Origin: Rhododendron vialii
Lineage: Eukaryota > Streptophyta > Magnoliopsida > Ericales > Ericaceae
Length of the DNA stretch: 64,000 nt
Reading direction: 5' to 3'
Assembly (NCBI RefSeq): GCF_030253575.1
Contig: NC_080567.1
Span: 15,627,001-15,691,000 of the forward strand
This document shows, piece by piece, positions 24,199 to 36,095 of the stretch. The position numbers were made by a program, and so were the translations under genes. Each line of letters opens with the position of its first letter. The stretch's first letter is position 1. Under the pieces are notes generated by a model. That model saw only the letters and a list, made by a program, of their open reading frames with translations, was not told the origin of the DNA and did not search any database.

Positions 24199-24258
<60 letters not shown>
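24199..24258. repeat. (CT)n microsatellite
   Basis: About 30 CT units, just after the GC-rich block at 24113-24198. Confidence 0.95.
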
Positions 24259-24262
<4 letters not shown>

Positions 24263-27200
24263 ACCCACATCAGGTCACTCCACTGGAGAAAAGGTGGTTA
24301 AGAAGGTAATCCAGAAGTTCCGTCTTTTACGATGTATGCTCTGAAACTGGTTCATACTGGAAGAATGGATGGTGCAGGAGTCTCTCTTCTGAGACTTGAA
24401 CTCTGTAATCTAAACTCTCCAACCTTCCTCGCACCACAAACCAAATCGTCGCAACTGACCTCGGCAGGTAATCAGATTCTTGATTTCCAACCCATCTAAT
24501 CTTCGATTTTCTTCCCTGTGTATGGTTTTGAACTCTATATTTTGTATGCTCTTCAGGTGTATTTTGTGTATCATAACGGAAGACTGAAGGTATTTTCTTT
24601 CCACTTTTTTTTTTTGGCAGCACAGTCGATTTTTGCTTGAGTAAACAATTTTGTTCATTGTTTGGCCAAACACAGCTTAGTTGAGAGCCTTCCTAACATA
24701 GCACAATCATTTTTTTGTTTGTTCATTTTTGGGCAAACCATGTAGATTGCTTGATCGGTGTGAAAGAAAATCGCCGGCACGAGCCATCGATTGCAACAAA
24801 CACCTCTCTTTCATCATTGTTATTGGTTTGGGCTTATTGGTAACTTGAATTGTGTTTCTTCCCTGTTTATGATCTCTAACCCAATTAATTTTATGATTGC
24901 TGCATTTCATCATTGTTCGATTGCTTTGGTTGGTTTCAATATTTTTATGGTTTCATGTCCAGCTAATGGTGGTGCACCCGTAGCCAATTAATGTTGTTTT
25001 TAGCTAATTTTAGATCTATGTTCACTCCATCTCACTATTATACAACTTTGCTCTTTTAGTTATTTGTTTGGGAAGGTTATAGTCGGCCAATTTATGTTAG
25101 GTTAAGGTAACTCTCTTATGTTAATAAGTTTTTGATAGTTGGTGGTCTTTGCCAATGAAATTTAATAGAAATTTGTGGGCTTAAGCATTCATATTTTTTT
25201 GATAGTACAATTCTATTTGTTTCACAAACAGATTATAACGCATTTACTGAAGATGTTGAGCTTTGATGAGAGGCTTGGTCCTTTTTTTAGTAAGTGCTAA
25301 GTAGGTAAGCTTTGTTGAGCATCAATGCTTTCAACAGTCACCCTCCACAACACATGTTTTACCACCAGTTTGTGCAGAGTCCCCATTAGCATTTTGTGTC
25401 GATGTTGATCTTATCTGAAGTTGTCTCACTTTGTCGGTTTGACAAATGTTAAGACCAAAATTGTTAAACCTGGTAACTTTGCAAAATTATTCCATAACTC
25501 ATCAGTGCGGAGTAATTCTAATGGATTTGAAGATCGACAACTTCATGTTATGTGTGGGATTTTTTTAATACCCATTGCCGTGACATAATCACTTTAATCC
25601 CAACTTGGTATACTTCTTAATCTTTTCTGGAGGAGTAAAAAAAATTGCTACCAATTTCATTCCAAAAGGTGGATAAATGATTTTAGTATTGCTCTTCAAA
25701 ATCACTTTAAGTTGGATAATGCAAAAAATACACTTTCATTATGTTACATTTCTTGCTTTCACTTTCATGCTTTGTACACATTTAAAGCATGATGTTTGAT
25801 AAATGGTGAGGTTCAATAAACTAATATGGAATGTGCTACTTCAAGCAAGAGAGCCCATCTACCACATTTTGGAATCTCTCAGGTTGTAGAGAAAGCAATA
25901 GTGGCAGTGGCAGTGGCAGTAGCAGTAGCAAGAGAATGACCATTTTTTTTATGTTTAGAACTCTATTATGTGTCCTTTACTTATTATGCATGCTGTAAAC
26001 ATGTAGTCATTTCGGACTACTTTGTAGGATAGAGGAGGCAATGGTTTGTGATTGTGAGTAGTGTTAGGTAATTGTTTCATCTGGTCATTCAAAATTTTAT
26101 GATCAATTTTTACGTTTGAGTTGTTGAAAGTTGAATTAAATTTGCCTAGAACTTTGGTTCTAACTTTTATTCTATTTGAATTTTTTATTCTAGGTGTGAC
26201 TTGATTATGTGATCTTGAGCTACTGTTTCTAGGGAAGGATTCCTGGAACTATCCCCATGTCAAAGCAATTGGTAATCGGTAAGGACACATTTGGTAAAAA
26301 ATTGCTACTCATAAACTCATTTTCTCCCCTCCCATATTACCATGAGCATTTTATAGTCTGATATACCAAAACCGAGATAGACGAGTCATTTTTTTTTCCA
26401 ATTATGCTTGATTATTTGTATAAGTTAGGGGTTGGATTATAATGACCCTCTAATATTGTCATTTGCAGACAAACAAAATTATGCCTGTTGATGGTAGGAT
26501 TGCATTCTCTCCCTTTTTTCCACTTGAAGAGTTACAACTTATGAGTAATGAATTGATATAGTGATATTGAATAGAGTTTTCAGTTGGTGGTGATTCACTC
26601 TCCCTCTGTTAGGTAACTCTCTACCTTCTCTTAGTCCAATTGCAATAGGTATAGTTTCTTTATGCTAACTGAAAACCGATCATTAGATTTGTCATCAGAA
26701 AAATTAATTGGACCTGAAATCACTTTGAATGGTTCTAGGATAAGTTGAACTTTTGGTTTAAGTTCTGTTCTGATTTGGGTTTTTTGTTCCTTTTTGCAGC
26801 TATGATCCTATGACTGATTGGCCGTTAATTATGAATCTCTTCAATTTTGTCTTCCTTTGCTAAACTTTTATTTGGTTTGGTTTCCTGATTAAATTGTTCA
26901 TTAACCACAAATTTATTCGGTAGTCAATTTCTTTTTTCTTTTTGGTCAAACGGATATTCGGTAGTCAGTTTCTTTACTTGCTATTTGACAACTGCAAATA
27001 TTGCTTGGATTCCTAATGCCCTCCTTTTATATGGGATTGGAATGTCCTTTTATTTCTCTTATTTGTAGAAGTAGATTTTGATAACAATCGAGTTGGATTA
27101 TGGACATTAACAGTGTGTGAGAATGGTTGGTTTAGTGTAAGTAATTTTTTGAACATGCATAGGTAGATTGGCTTTTATTCATATTCATGGAATGTACGGA

Positions 27201-27810
27201 ATCCGTGGGAATCCAATAGCCTTCGTGAATGGTTTGTTTGATTATATCTGTAATGATATTGAATGCTATGTTATTTTGAGTAGCTACTTCAAAACTCTTG
27301 CAATTGATCAAGCTTTTTATGTTGGTTTGAATTTTGTTTGGTGGCCGGTATTTGCAACGCACTTCTTGCTACTCGTAGCCGATTAAAATTTTTATCAATT
27401 ATAGACAAAAATGCCCTTATTCAGTTTGACCATTATACCTCTAAAATCTCATGTTATTTGACCATTTTACCCTCTTACATAATTCATTACATACAACCAC
27501 AAAAATCATCTCTTGTCCATCCCTCCTTCCCTCCCAGAACATACAACCACAAAAAATCTCCCCGTCCATCCCTCCCTCTCGAAACATCTCCTCCCTTCCC
27601 CATTCAAACTCCTCCATTTTCATCCCTACCCAGCTGTCATCACCCACCACAAGGCCCCTCCTACCAGCAGCCAAGTCTGCCTATCTTCCTCCTCTCCTCT
27701 TCCTCCTACATTGTCAATGGAAACCTCGATTGCTTCTTTTCCCTCCATTGATAAACAAGAAAAGGTTGACCCATCAATATACCACAATTTGGAGTCGGAA
27801 GATCACACAA

Positions 27811-30800
27811 ATGGATGTTGAGAAACATGTCACAGATGTTGTAGTGACGGAGCAAAAATCGTAGCAAGAGGTAAGCCTGCCCATTTCAATTTTAGAAGCC
27901 CTCCATTTTCAATTTCAGTTTTGGCCCGACACAGTTGGACACGCAGTGCCAAAACTTTACTAACTTTTCGGACTCTAATATCTGAATTATGTACAACTAT
28001 TCGGATATTAATATCCGAATTTATTGCCAGTTTTCAGATATTAATATCTGAATGAAACTGCAGAGAATCCTGCACTTACAGTTGGATACACAGTACCAAA
28101 ACTTTACTAACTTTTCAGACTCTAATGTCTGAATTATGTACAACTATTTGGATATTAATATCCGAATATTGTCAACATTGTTGGGCTCTTATATCCGAAT
28201 TTAGTGCCAGTTTTCAGATATTAATATCTGAATAAAACTACTTAGAATCCTACACTTACCTGGTTTGTCTTTGAGTGTTACAGGGTGACACTTCAACACT
28301 TGGTAGTTATGTAGGGCTATCGACTATACCTACTTCGACTTGTCCTCCATACGATTATACGGAGCATTTTACAACGGAGACGGTGAGTATTTTTTTTGAT
28401 AGAGTGTTTATCTTGTGCAATCTTATATTACGGGCTATAATTTTTTGTATGTGTGTGTAGGTTTTTCCATCCGATGAAGCGTTGGTAGATTGGATAAGAT
28501 GCACTGGTAAACAACACGGGTTTATCATTGTGATTAAGGGTTCTGAGAAATGTATTAAGAATCGCACACCTAGGATGAGGTTTTCATGTGAAAGGAGTGG
28601 TAAGTATATGCCGTTTGTAAAGAAAGTTGATGGGAAGGAGGTAGCTGTAAAGAAGAGAGTGCGGTCCACGGGCACCAAAAAATGTGAATGCCCATTTGAA
28701 TTGAAAGCTGTAAAGGGCAATGATGGTTGGACTGTCTCTGTCCATGATGGCACCCACAACCATCCTCCAGCGGTGTACTTGGAGGGTCATTCGTATGCCG
28801 GGAGGTTGTCGGCAGAGCAGACTAGCACGGTGGTTGATTTGTCAGTTGCTTTGGTGAAACCCAGAGAAATCCTAACCCATTTGAAGGTTCAAGATCCTGA
28901 GAACGTAACGTCTATCAAAACCGTGTACAATGTACGACAAAAGTATCGAGTGATAGAGAAAGCTGGAAAATCTCAAATGCAACATTTGTTGGATCGGCTA
29001 GAAAAGTACCACTACGTTCATTGGACCCGTGGGAACAAGACTCAGAATGTCACGGAGTTGTTTTGGTCTCCCCCATCTGCCGGGGAGATGTTACGTGCTT
29101 TTCCCCACGTGTTAATGATGGATTGCACATACAAGACGAATAAGTACAAGTTTCCTTTGCTTCAAATTATTGGTGTAACATCAACGGAGATGACTTTTTG
29201 TGCAGCGTTTGCTTTCATGGAGTGTGAAAAAACGGAAAACTACACTTGGGTCTTGGAGAAGCTAAAAGGCATGATGGATCCCAACGCGCTTCCGTCCATT
29301 ATTGTCACGGATAGGGAGTTGGCGCTTATGAATGCCATCACAAATGTTTTCCCTCATGCTACCAACCTCCTATGTAGGTGGCATATTGGCAAAAACGTAT
29401 TAGCCAAGTGTAGAAAGATGTTTGATGACAAGATGTGGGAGGAGTTTATTTGCAGTTGGGGCCTAGTCGTCCTTTCATCGAGTGTTGCATAATACGAGGA
29501 ACGCCTTTGTGTTTTGAAGCGTAATTTTGAAATGGTTCCTGCAGCACTTGAGTACGTCGAGAAAAATTGGTTGGTACCTTACAAAGAGAGGTTTGTAGGA
29601 GCTTGGACGGACAAAATCATGCATTTTGGAAACCTAACAAGTAACAGGTAAACGCTTCATTCGCAACTCTGGCATTTTCCTTAATATTCATGTTATTCAC
29701 GCATTTTTGGGAATTTTCTTATATTTATGTTATTTGCTATGGTTAATATCTTGCCATATTTATTCATAGGGCGGAGAGTTCACATTCGCAACTAAAAAAT
29801 CATCTTGAAAACTCACAATGCAATTTTGATACTATATGGGAGAAGATTCACAGATTGATGTTGTTACAAGTTACTGAAGTCAAAGCTTCGTTTGAGAAGA
29901 GTCTTAATTCTATACAACATGATTTTAGGACAGCTCTATTTGATAGGCTAAGGGGAGTTGTTCGTCGAATGCCATGACACTTGTTTTAGTGGCATCCCAT
30001 GAAGTCGAATGGTTTGTGGAATCGAAGCATCAGTGCGAGTGTTCTTTGAGGCACACACATGGTTTACCTTGCGCTCATGAGATTGCTCCTTACAAGATGG
30101 CAAATATCCCCCTACCGATTGAGTTAATCCACGACCATTGGAAAAGGCTTTCTTTGCTTTCACCCCAGAATGAGGGTTCGATGGAGGAGACGCTTTTGGC
30201 TCACTTTGATTGTTTTTACAACAAGTTCTTAAGTGAAGATCAATATGATGTAAAGCTCAATTATGTTAAGAAGATGCAAGAGCTTGCTCATCCGAAAACC
30301 AGTACTCTCCTTGAACCCAAAGTGAATGCACAACCACGCGATCGAAAGTCAACGAAAGAAAAAAATGCAGCCAAAGAACAAAATTCGACGCGTAGGGATC
30401 CTTCGGAGTTTGAGCATGTTCTAGCCTCCCCTAAGCCCATTAAAGAGAAACCGCGGCGCAATGTGAAAGGGAAAGCAAAAGTTCCAGTACAACTTTTTAT
30501 ATGCCCCTTCATCAATCAGTTCCCGGAAACAATAAGACCTTACATAGAATCGATCAAGGATGTTGAAGATGATGGGAATTGTGGGTTTCGGGCAGTGTCG
30601 GACTTCATGAAAGGCATGAGTGGTTAATGGTAAGAAGTGATTTGCTGAAAGAGTTGGAAACACATTTACACCTTTACGAACAAGTGGTAGGGGGGATCCA
30701 GAGGGCTAAGGAATTACTTCACATCTTGTCATGCTATGAAAGTCCGGCGCCACAGGAACATTGGATGACAATGCCAGACATGGGTCACATCATAGCATCC

Positions 30801-31204
30801 GCTTATAATTGTGTCCTTGTCCATTTATCAAATGTTCAATGTCTTACATTCCTCCCCCTCCAATCGAAGCCTTTACCCTCCATGAAACGAAAGGTTATTG
30901 CTATCGGGTTTGTTGACGGCGGACACTTTGTACAGGTATTATTTTGGTAAATGATTTGTTGTCATCTATATAATGAATTGTGCTCCTTAGGTCCAACTTA
31001 ATTTGTCTTTTATAAGTACCTAATGCAATTTGATAGGTATTCCTAAAAAAAGGTTCCCCTATGCCGCCAATAGCTTGCAATTGGAAAAGACATCGTCTTT
31101 CTATCGCTAAAAATTGGGATGCAGCACATGTTGCGGCCATTCAGAAGTTCAACGAGATCATCGGCGTTGACGTAGCAACAAAGGAGGTCATCCATGTCAA
31201 TTAG
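27811..31204 (+). pseudogene. MULE transposase (FAR1/MuDR-type) fused to an OTU-like cysteine protease domain, broken
   Basis: Exons inferred from splice sites: 27811-27870, 28284-28382, 28461-29647, 29770-30935, 31037-31204. The N-terminal zinc-binding region (CECPFELK...HDGTHNHP) would bind DNA. The MULE transposase core follows, with Asp in MMDCTYKTNKYKFP and IIVTDRELALMNAI and the CRWHI motif. A SWIM zinc finger (CEC...CAH) lies in exon 4, then a Lys-rich linker, then an OTU-like domain with DDGNCGFRAVS (Asp/Cys site) and GGHFVQ (His site) split by the last intron. Defects: TAG at 27862, TAA at 29490, a frame change near 29965 and another near 30612, just after the catalytic Cys. It is a dead copy of an autonomous-type gene of about 890 codons. 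Confidence 0.85.
27960..28240. repeat. Palindromic GGATATTAATATCC array, left
   Basis: Repeated units such as TCGGATATTAATATCCGAAT and CAGATATTAATATCTGAAT, mostly self-complementary, in the first intron of the transposase gene. Related arrays lie at 31290-31810 and 35518-36095 in the same element, so these may be subterminal transposase-binding sites. Confidence 0.7.
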
Positions 31205-32168
31205 CCATTTTTAGATTGAGAAACGATTTAATGTGTTGTATTATATAATGTGTTCTAATGTTATGAAAATTGGATGATTACGTCTGCTTGTAGTTTTCGG
31301 ATCATCAAGAAAATTCTTATACTGTATTTCTGTTTGAAAATTCATAGTTGTCAAGTCCGTGACATTCTGTTCATAAACAAGAATGGTGTCATGCCATCTC
31401 ATAGTTTTCATTTAGTTCGGAAATTAGAATCTAATTAAAGGTATACAAATAAGATATTAAAGTCCGAACATGAGTATAAATTTCGGATATTTCTTTCTGA
31501 ACTTATTAATCCAATTCGAACATTAGTATCCGAATGGTGTTAGGCTATGTCATAGTTTTCCTTCGGTTCGGAAATTAGAATCCAATTAAAGGTATAAAAA
31601 TCAGATATTAAAGTCTGAACGTGGGTATAACTTTCGAATATTTGTTTCCGAAATTATTTATTCAGTTCGAACATTAGTGTTCGATTGGTGTTATTCTATT
31701 TGATAGTTCTCATTCTGTTCGGAAATTAAACTCCATGTACTGGTATATAAATCAAAAATTAAAGTCCAAAACTTGTTATATATTTCGGATATTTATTTCC
31801 GAATTGAATTTTCTCCGCATGAATGGGCTGTTATGGACGAAAAAGAGTGTAGAAATTAAAAGGAAAAATTAAAAATTAACTCCCTTATTTATTATTGGTG
31901 AAAATGGGATGTAATTCTTCCTCGTATAACGTGCCAACATGAAAATATACATTTGCAGGAATTTTAGTCCTCGTAAAACGTGTTCGTGTCCAAAAATTCA
32001 ATGATGCTGCCATTTTTATATAGTAAGTAAAAAATGGGTTATTTGGAGCAAATTTATTCCTCGAAATACGTGCTGACAGGACTATTAAATGACACCCAAG
32101 ATTTTGTCAAATAAGACAACGGATTTTGTGTAGAAATTTTTTGACATGACTATTCAATAAAATTTCAG
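31205..32168. other. MULE interior between the two OTU-like pieces, with palindromic array
   Basis: Holds the middle array of TCGGATATTAAAGTCCGAA-type repeats (31290-31810), repeated blocks of about 130 bp around ATAGTTTTCMTTYRGTTCGG, then AT-rich DNA. No coding exon is recognised before the acceptor at 32167-32168. Confidence 0.55.
31290..31810. repeat. Palindromic TCGGATATT array, middle
   Basis: Degenerate units with TCGGAAATTAGAATC, AGATATTAAAGTCYGAA and TTTCGGATATTT; three larger blocks of about 130-140 bp can be seen. It follows the stop codon of the transposase-OTU gene. Confidence 0.6.
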
Positions 32169-32423
32169 ATTGCCCCACTACGATATCCGCCGCTTCCCCC
32201 TGAGAGTCAACGTTTGATTGCGCTCGGACACGTTAACGGTGATCACTTTGTAACGATACATTTGCGACCAAATTCCCCCATCCCGCCTATTGCAAGGAAT
32301 TGGTATATACATCACTACTCATTCGCGGATGGATGGAATATACAATATTCAAACAAGATCGAAGAGTTTAAAAACATAGTGGGGAACGATGTGGCAACGA
32401 CGGACATAATCGAACTAGACTAG
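32169..32423 (+). pseudogene. Second OTU-like C-terminal exon in the MULE
   Basis: Follows an AG acceptor (TTTCAG ending 32168) and reads 84 residues to TAG at 32421. HVNGDHFVTIHL and PIPPIARNW match in order the C-terminal pattern of the main gene (FVDGGHFVQ, then PMPPIACNW), so it carries the His side of an OTU-like domain. No Cys-side exon is seen nearby. It could be an alternative last exon of the transposase gene or a remnant of a duplicated gene. Confidence 0.6.
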
Positions 32424-33409
32424 GTTGGCTCGAAGGACTTTTATGTAAAATTTTAGTTCATAGAATCTTATTATAAAATATGAAATTTATGCAAACTCTT
32501 GTTTTTGGTAGTGTTCTATGTTTGTCTACAGCATTGTCGGTTCGTACGGCACTCCTCATTTAAATCTAAATTTTGACATACGAGTATTGTGTAGCGAATT
32601 TCTGTGCCTAGGAAAGTATCAAGAATGATTCAAACCAACCAATATACGTTTAGATGCCCTACTTAGCATTCATATTTTAACGGTATCCAATTATCACAAA
32701 TATCCTAATAGTTATCCGCAATAAAACAAAAGTCATTCCACCACGGAAAGTAGTTCATAAACCATGGCCATAAAGTGTCTAAAATAAATACAAGGCCATA
32801 AAGAGTCCATCAAAAATAAGTCATAGAACATCAAGTCTCAGGTATGGTCACGGCGCCGGCACCTAGTGTAACGACTTGAGTAATGATCCGAACTAGGGCC
32901 TGCTATGCTCGCTTCAGCAGCCTCTGTTCCCCTCAAAGTCCTCTGCACTTGAACAAGTTCTTGTCGTAGTTTATACGGGCAAGTTGAAGTCATAGCCCTA
33001 GTACGACCCAAAACACTGTCCAAAATAGCCAAAGCCGCTGCATTGCGCTCTTCTGCACTCTCGGTATACGGCACCTCTACGGGACAGGGTGAGACCCTGA
33101 AGTGGGAGACCGTCCTAAACCAAGGAAGGTAGCTGACGCCCTCTCCCCCGTCCTTGTCCTCTCCCCCGTCCTCGGCCTCTCCCCCGTCCTCTGTCTTGTG
33201 TCGTTTCCTGTATATTGCAAACAATAGTTTAGTCTAATAAATGAATTATAAAATGAAACATAAACGAAAAATTCTAGAGTAGTAGTAGTAGTAGTTGAGT
33301 AAAATATATCTATCCAATTCAATGATAGAAATACAAAATCGTATTCTAACTTTCATGTACCTCGTCCTCCTGTTGATCGGATTCACGCTCATTCTCCCGT
33401 ACATCAACA

Positions 33410-33510
33410 TGTGGCTCATCCTCACAAATTTCAGTATGTGGCTCATCCTCCCCTACATTATCATGTGGCTCATCCTCCCGTAGAACAGCATGTAGCTCAT
33501 CCTCCTGTAC
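33410..33510 (-). repeat. About 30-bp coding tandem repeats
   Basis: Repeated ATGTGGCTCATCCTC at about 30-bp spacing, coding on the minus strand for EDEPH-type 10-residue repeats in the opposite-strand MULE gene. Confidence 0.75.
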
Positions 33511-33589
33511 CTCCGAATGTATCTCAACATCCACATCCTTCTCTACCTCAACATGTTGCTCAACCTCCACATCCTCCTCTACGTCCGAA

Positions 33590-34045
33590 TGTACCTCAAC
33601 CTCTTGCCTTTGCCCTTGTCCTCGTCTTTTGCCTCGTTTCCTTTCCAAAGTTAAAGTTTGCTCAGCCTTCCTCTTCCTTGCAGAAACGGTAGGAGGAACT
33701 CGTTTCATTTCCTATACATTGCAAACAATAAGTTAGAACCGTAGTTGTCAAAATCGTACGATTTCCACAAAAACGATACGAATCTATACATGAATCAAGG
33801 TTTATCACATTATTGCATTTGACTAATATGAAAACACATACAAAACTATAGTATTTATTTTCCTACTAGGTACTAAAGTCTACCTCACGATGTTGCTCAA
33901 CCACCACATCCTCCTCACCCCCAACCTCTTGCCTTTGCCCTCGTCCTCGTGTTTTGCCTCGTTACTTTCCAAAATTAAAGCTTGCTCAACCTTCCTCTTC
34001 CTTGCAGAAACAGTAGGAGGAACTCGTGTCATTGTATTTTCTGTA
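33590..34045 (-). repeat. Duplicated exon, period 324 bp
   Basis: GTAGGAGGAACTCGT and the surrounding 130 bp occur at about 33590-33720 and 33880-34045. The right copy has a one-base change in length (GGAAAGTAACG against GGAAAGGAAACG) that shifts its frame. The duplication includes the splice acceptor side. Confidence 0.75.
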
Positions 34046-35517
34046 CATTACAAACAATACATTAGTCTAACGCTTGAATTAAAGGTAGGTGAATTGGATA
34101 CTAATTTTTGAATAAAGATACATCAATCGGTGTCACACCCCGCGTCTAGAAACACCAAAAACGAAGTTTAACAAAGAATAAACTATAGTGTCAGGTAATA
34201 CCAACGACAGGCCACATAAACCTTGGCTATAGAATTATATCAGCATCTATCAATGGTAACATGACAAAAACTTTCCATCAATAAACTTTTTACTTTCAAG
34301 CTCATAAGAGAAGCATTAAATTAGCATAAGACTTGCACATGTAATAAAATATGAGACAAGTGTCAAGAAAACCCCACCTCTAACTTCTACACAAAAGATT
34401 CACCAACACGTCGCTCACGGCCTACGTATCTCAGACGACCTTGGAACCTCGTTAACACCTAGCACACAATTGATATCACCAAATCACCTTTACAAAAAGA
34501 AAAAATCAAGTTTACTTGCACAAAGCAACATATGAATGCATGTCCCTCCCAAATAGAAGACTCAAAGTTGTATTTTTAAAGACTAATCCGTACAGAGTTA
34601 AGAACCACGAATTTATAAGATCAAATTAGATATATAGAACAGCAACTACTCAAAAAATTAGAATAATACGACCTCGTTAGGTCGCTCAATTAATTCCACA
34701 AACTCATACCACATGCTATGGTCAAAGTATTTCCAGCAGTGTCACACCAATTTGTAAAATCTGCCAAGATTAAAGTATACACCCAAATGACTTGGGATTT
34801 GGTATAACTCATAATAACACATCAAAGTTCATCCTTGATTTTTCCCGGAATTTTATAAGCAAGAGAACCAACTCAAATTCAATCTCAAAGTCAGAAATTC
34901 TGTGCAGGAAACACAGTTTTTCAGCAGAGCAGTCTGTGATCGAATATTCATTACAAATCGTGTACTTCATATTTTTTGATGATTCCATCGCCAAAACAAC
35001 ACCAACTTAACTATCTTTGAGACTCAAAAGGACCCATAACCAATAAACTTGTCTAAGTATAACAAATTTGATGAAAAACGCAGCTTTGGATGCTGCCCAG
35101 ATTTTCCAAAATTTCTCAACATCAATAGTAGTAAGCAACTTCAAAATTCTACAAGTTCATGCTCATAATCCATCTATATACCAACCAACATGCATCAATC
35201 TTGGGTTTCCATGATCAAAATCATAGTATCCATACCAATTAACAATATTTGAGAATTTAAGATGAATTAGGTATAAAATCACCATGTAAGCACTATAGAA
35301 CTCTAATTCTTAAATCTCTTCCATGTAGGTTGATTCTATATGCACATATTCATCAATACTCATAGTTTAAGGAAGATTTCTTACCACAAGAAGAGAAATT
35401 TTCAGATTACATGTCAAACTCCAAGAAATTACTTCAAGTTCTTCAAGCCAAATTAGGGTTTTCCTATTATTTTTCAATGGAGAAGAAAGAACTCCGAGTG
35501 GGGTAATGTTATGAATG
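34046..35517. other. MULE interior, unassigned
   Basis: AT-rich, no coding exon recognised. From 34133 the sequence GGTGTCACACCCCGCG begins a stretch of different texture that may be a separate small insertion. A segment near 33736-33800 (GTAGTTGTCAAAATCGTACG) resembles the end of the hAT MITE found at 51321. Confidence 0.35.
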
Positions 35518-36095
35518 TTTATGGGTTCTCACACAATCGGATTCTAATGACTGAAATAGAGGGGACAAATCGGACTCTAATGTCCGAATGGGGTAAAATA
35601 CTTTGGATATTAAAATCCGAATGAGGCAAAACATTTCAGATATTAAATTCCGAATGACTTTACCTTACAAATTCAGCTACATATTAAAATTCAAAATTTT
35701 TGTCAATCATTCTTGGACAATGTCAATGGTTTGTGTCACTGTCTAATCGGTTCACATCATATGATGAAAACGTCTAGAGTGAAAAACTTACGAAGACCGA
35801 TTACAGAATTGGGGTAAAATACATACACGACTCAGGTATAATTTAAAGTCCGAATGTGATCAAATATTTTGGATATTAAAATTTGAATGAGGTAAAAAAA
35901 TTCAGATATTACATTCCGAATGAGCTATGCTAACAAATTTAGCTGCTGCTGTAGTACATAGGGGCCAATCGGCCAATTGGATACTAAAATCCGAATGAGG
36001 CAATAAATTTCAGATCTTAAAATCCGAATAGGGGCAAACAATCAGACTTTAATATCCGAAACTGTGGAAAACAAACGGACTCTAATGTTCGATCA
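35518..36095. repeat. Palindromic GGATATTAAAATCCGAAT array, right
   Basis: Units such as TTGGATATTAAAATCCGAAT and CAGATATTAAATTCCGAAT, spaced about 30-40 bp. It lies 650-1,230 bp from the right end of the MULE, a mirror of the left array, which is 620-900 bp from the left end. Confidence 0.65.

Larger units (their letters stand above)
23662..27331. other. Unassigned AT-rich DNA between two MULEs
   Basis: Two long (CT)n tracts flank a small GC-rich block at about 24113-24198 that could be an old 5' UTR or first exon (ATG 24153, MMALIAEPFSGEQPSA). Beyond 24350 the DNA is AT-rich with intron-like texture and no exon I can recognise. It may be a transcribed non-coding region or an eroded gene. 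Confidence 0.4.
32838..34045 (-). pseudogene. Opposite-strand MULE gene, basic N-terminus and acidic repeats, function unknown
   Basis: On the minus strand an exon at 33708-33346 follows AG and starts MKRVPPTVSARKRKAEQ, a basic nuclear-signal-like stretch, then acidic 10-residue repeats of the type EDEPHxxVxE. A second exon after AG at 33225 encodes KTEDGGEAEDGGEDKDGGE and about 100 more residues to a stop at 32838. The junction phase is uncertain: joining at GAG before GTACAT would give an Arg/Gly-rich tail instead. Upstream (34045-33880) lies a frameshifted duplicate of the first exon. I do not recognise the family. Its place inside the TIRs suggests a second MULE-encoded protein. Confidence 0.45.

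Noticed and set aside
24153..24344. ORF starting MMALIAEPFSGEQPSA as a gene
   Set aside because: Only 20 codons before a CT microsatellite, and no downstream exon recognised; kept only as a note in the unassigned region.
33295..33692. Plus-strand repeat ORFs (HVAHPP repeats)
   Set aside because: Antisense image of the acidic-repeat gene; the splice acceptors and the basic start lie on the minus strand.
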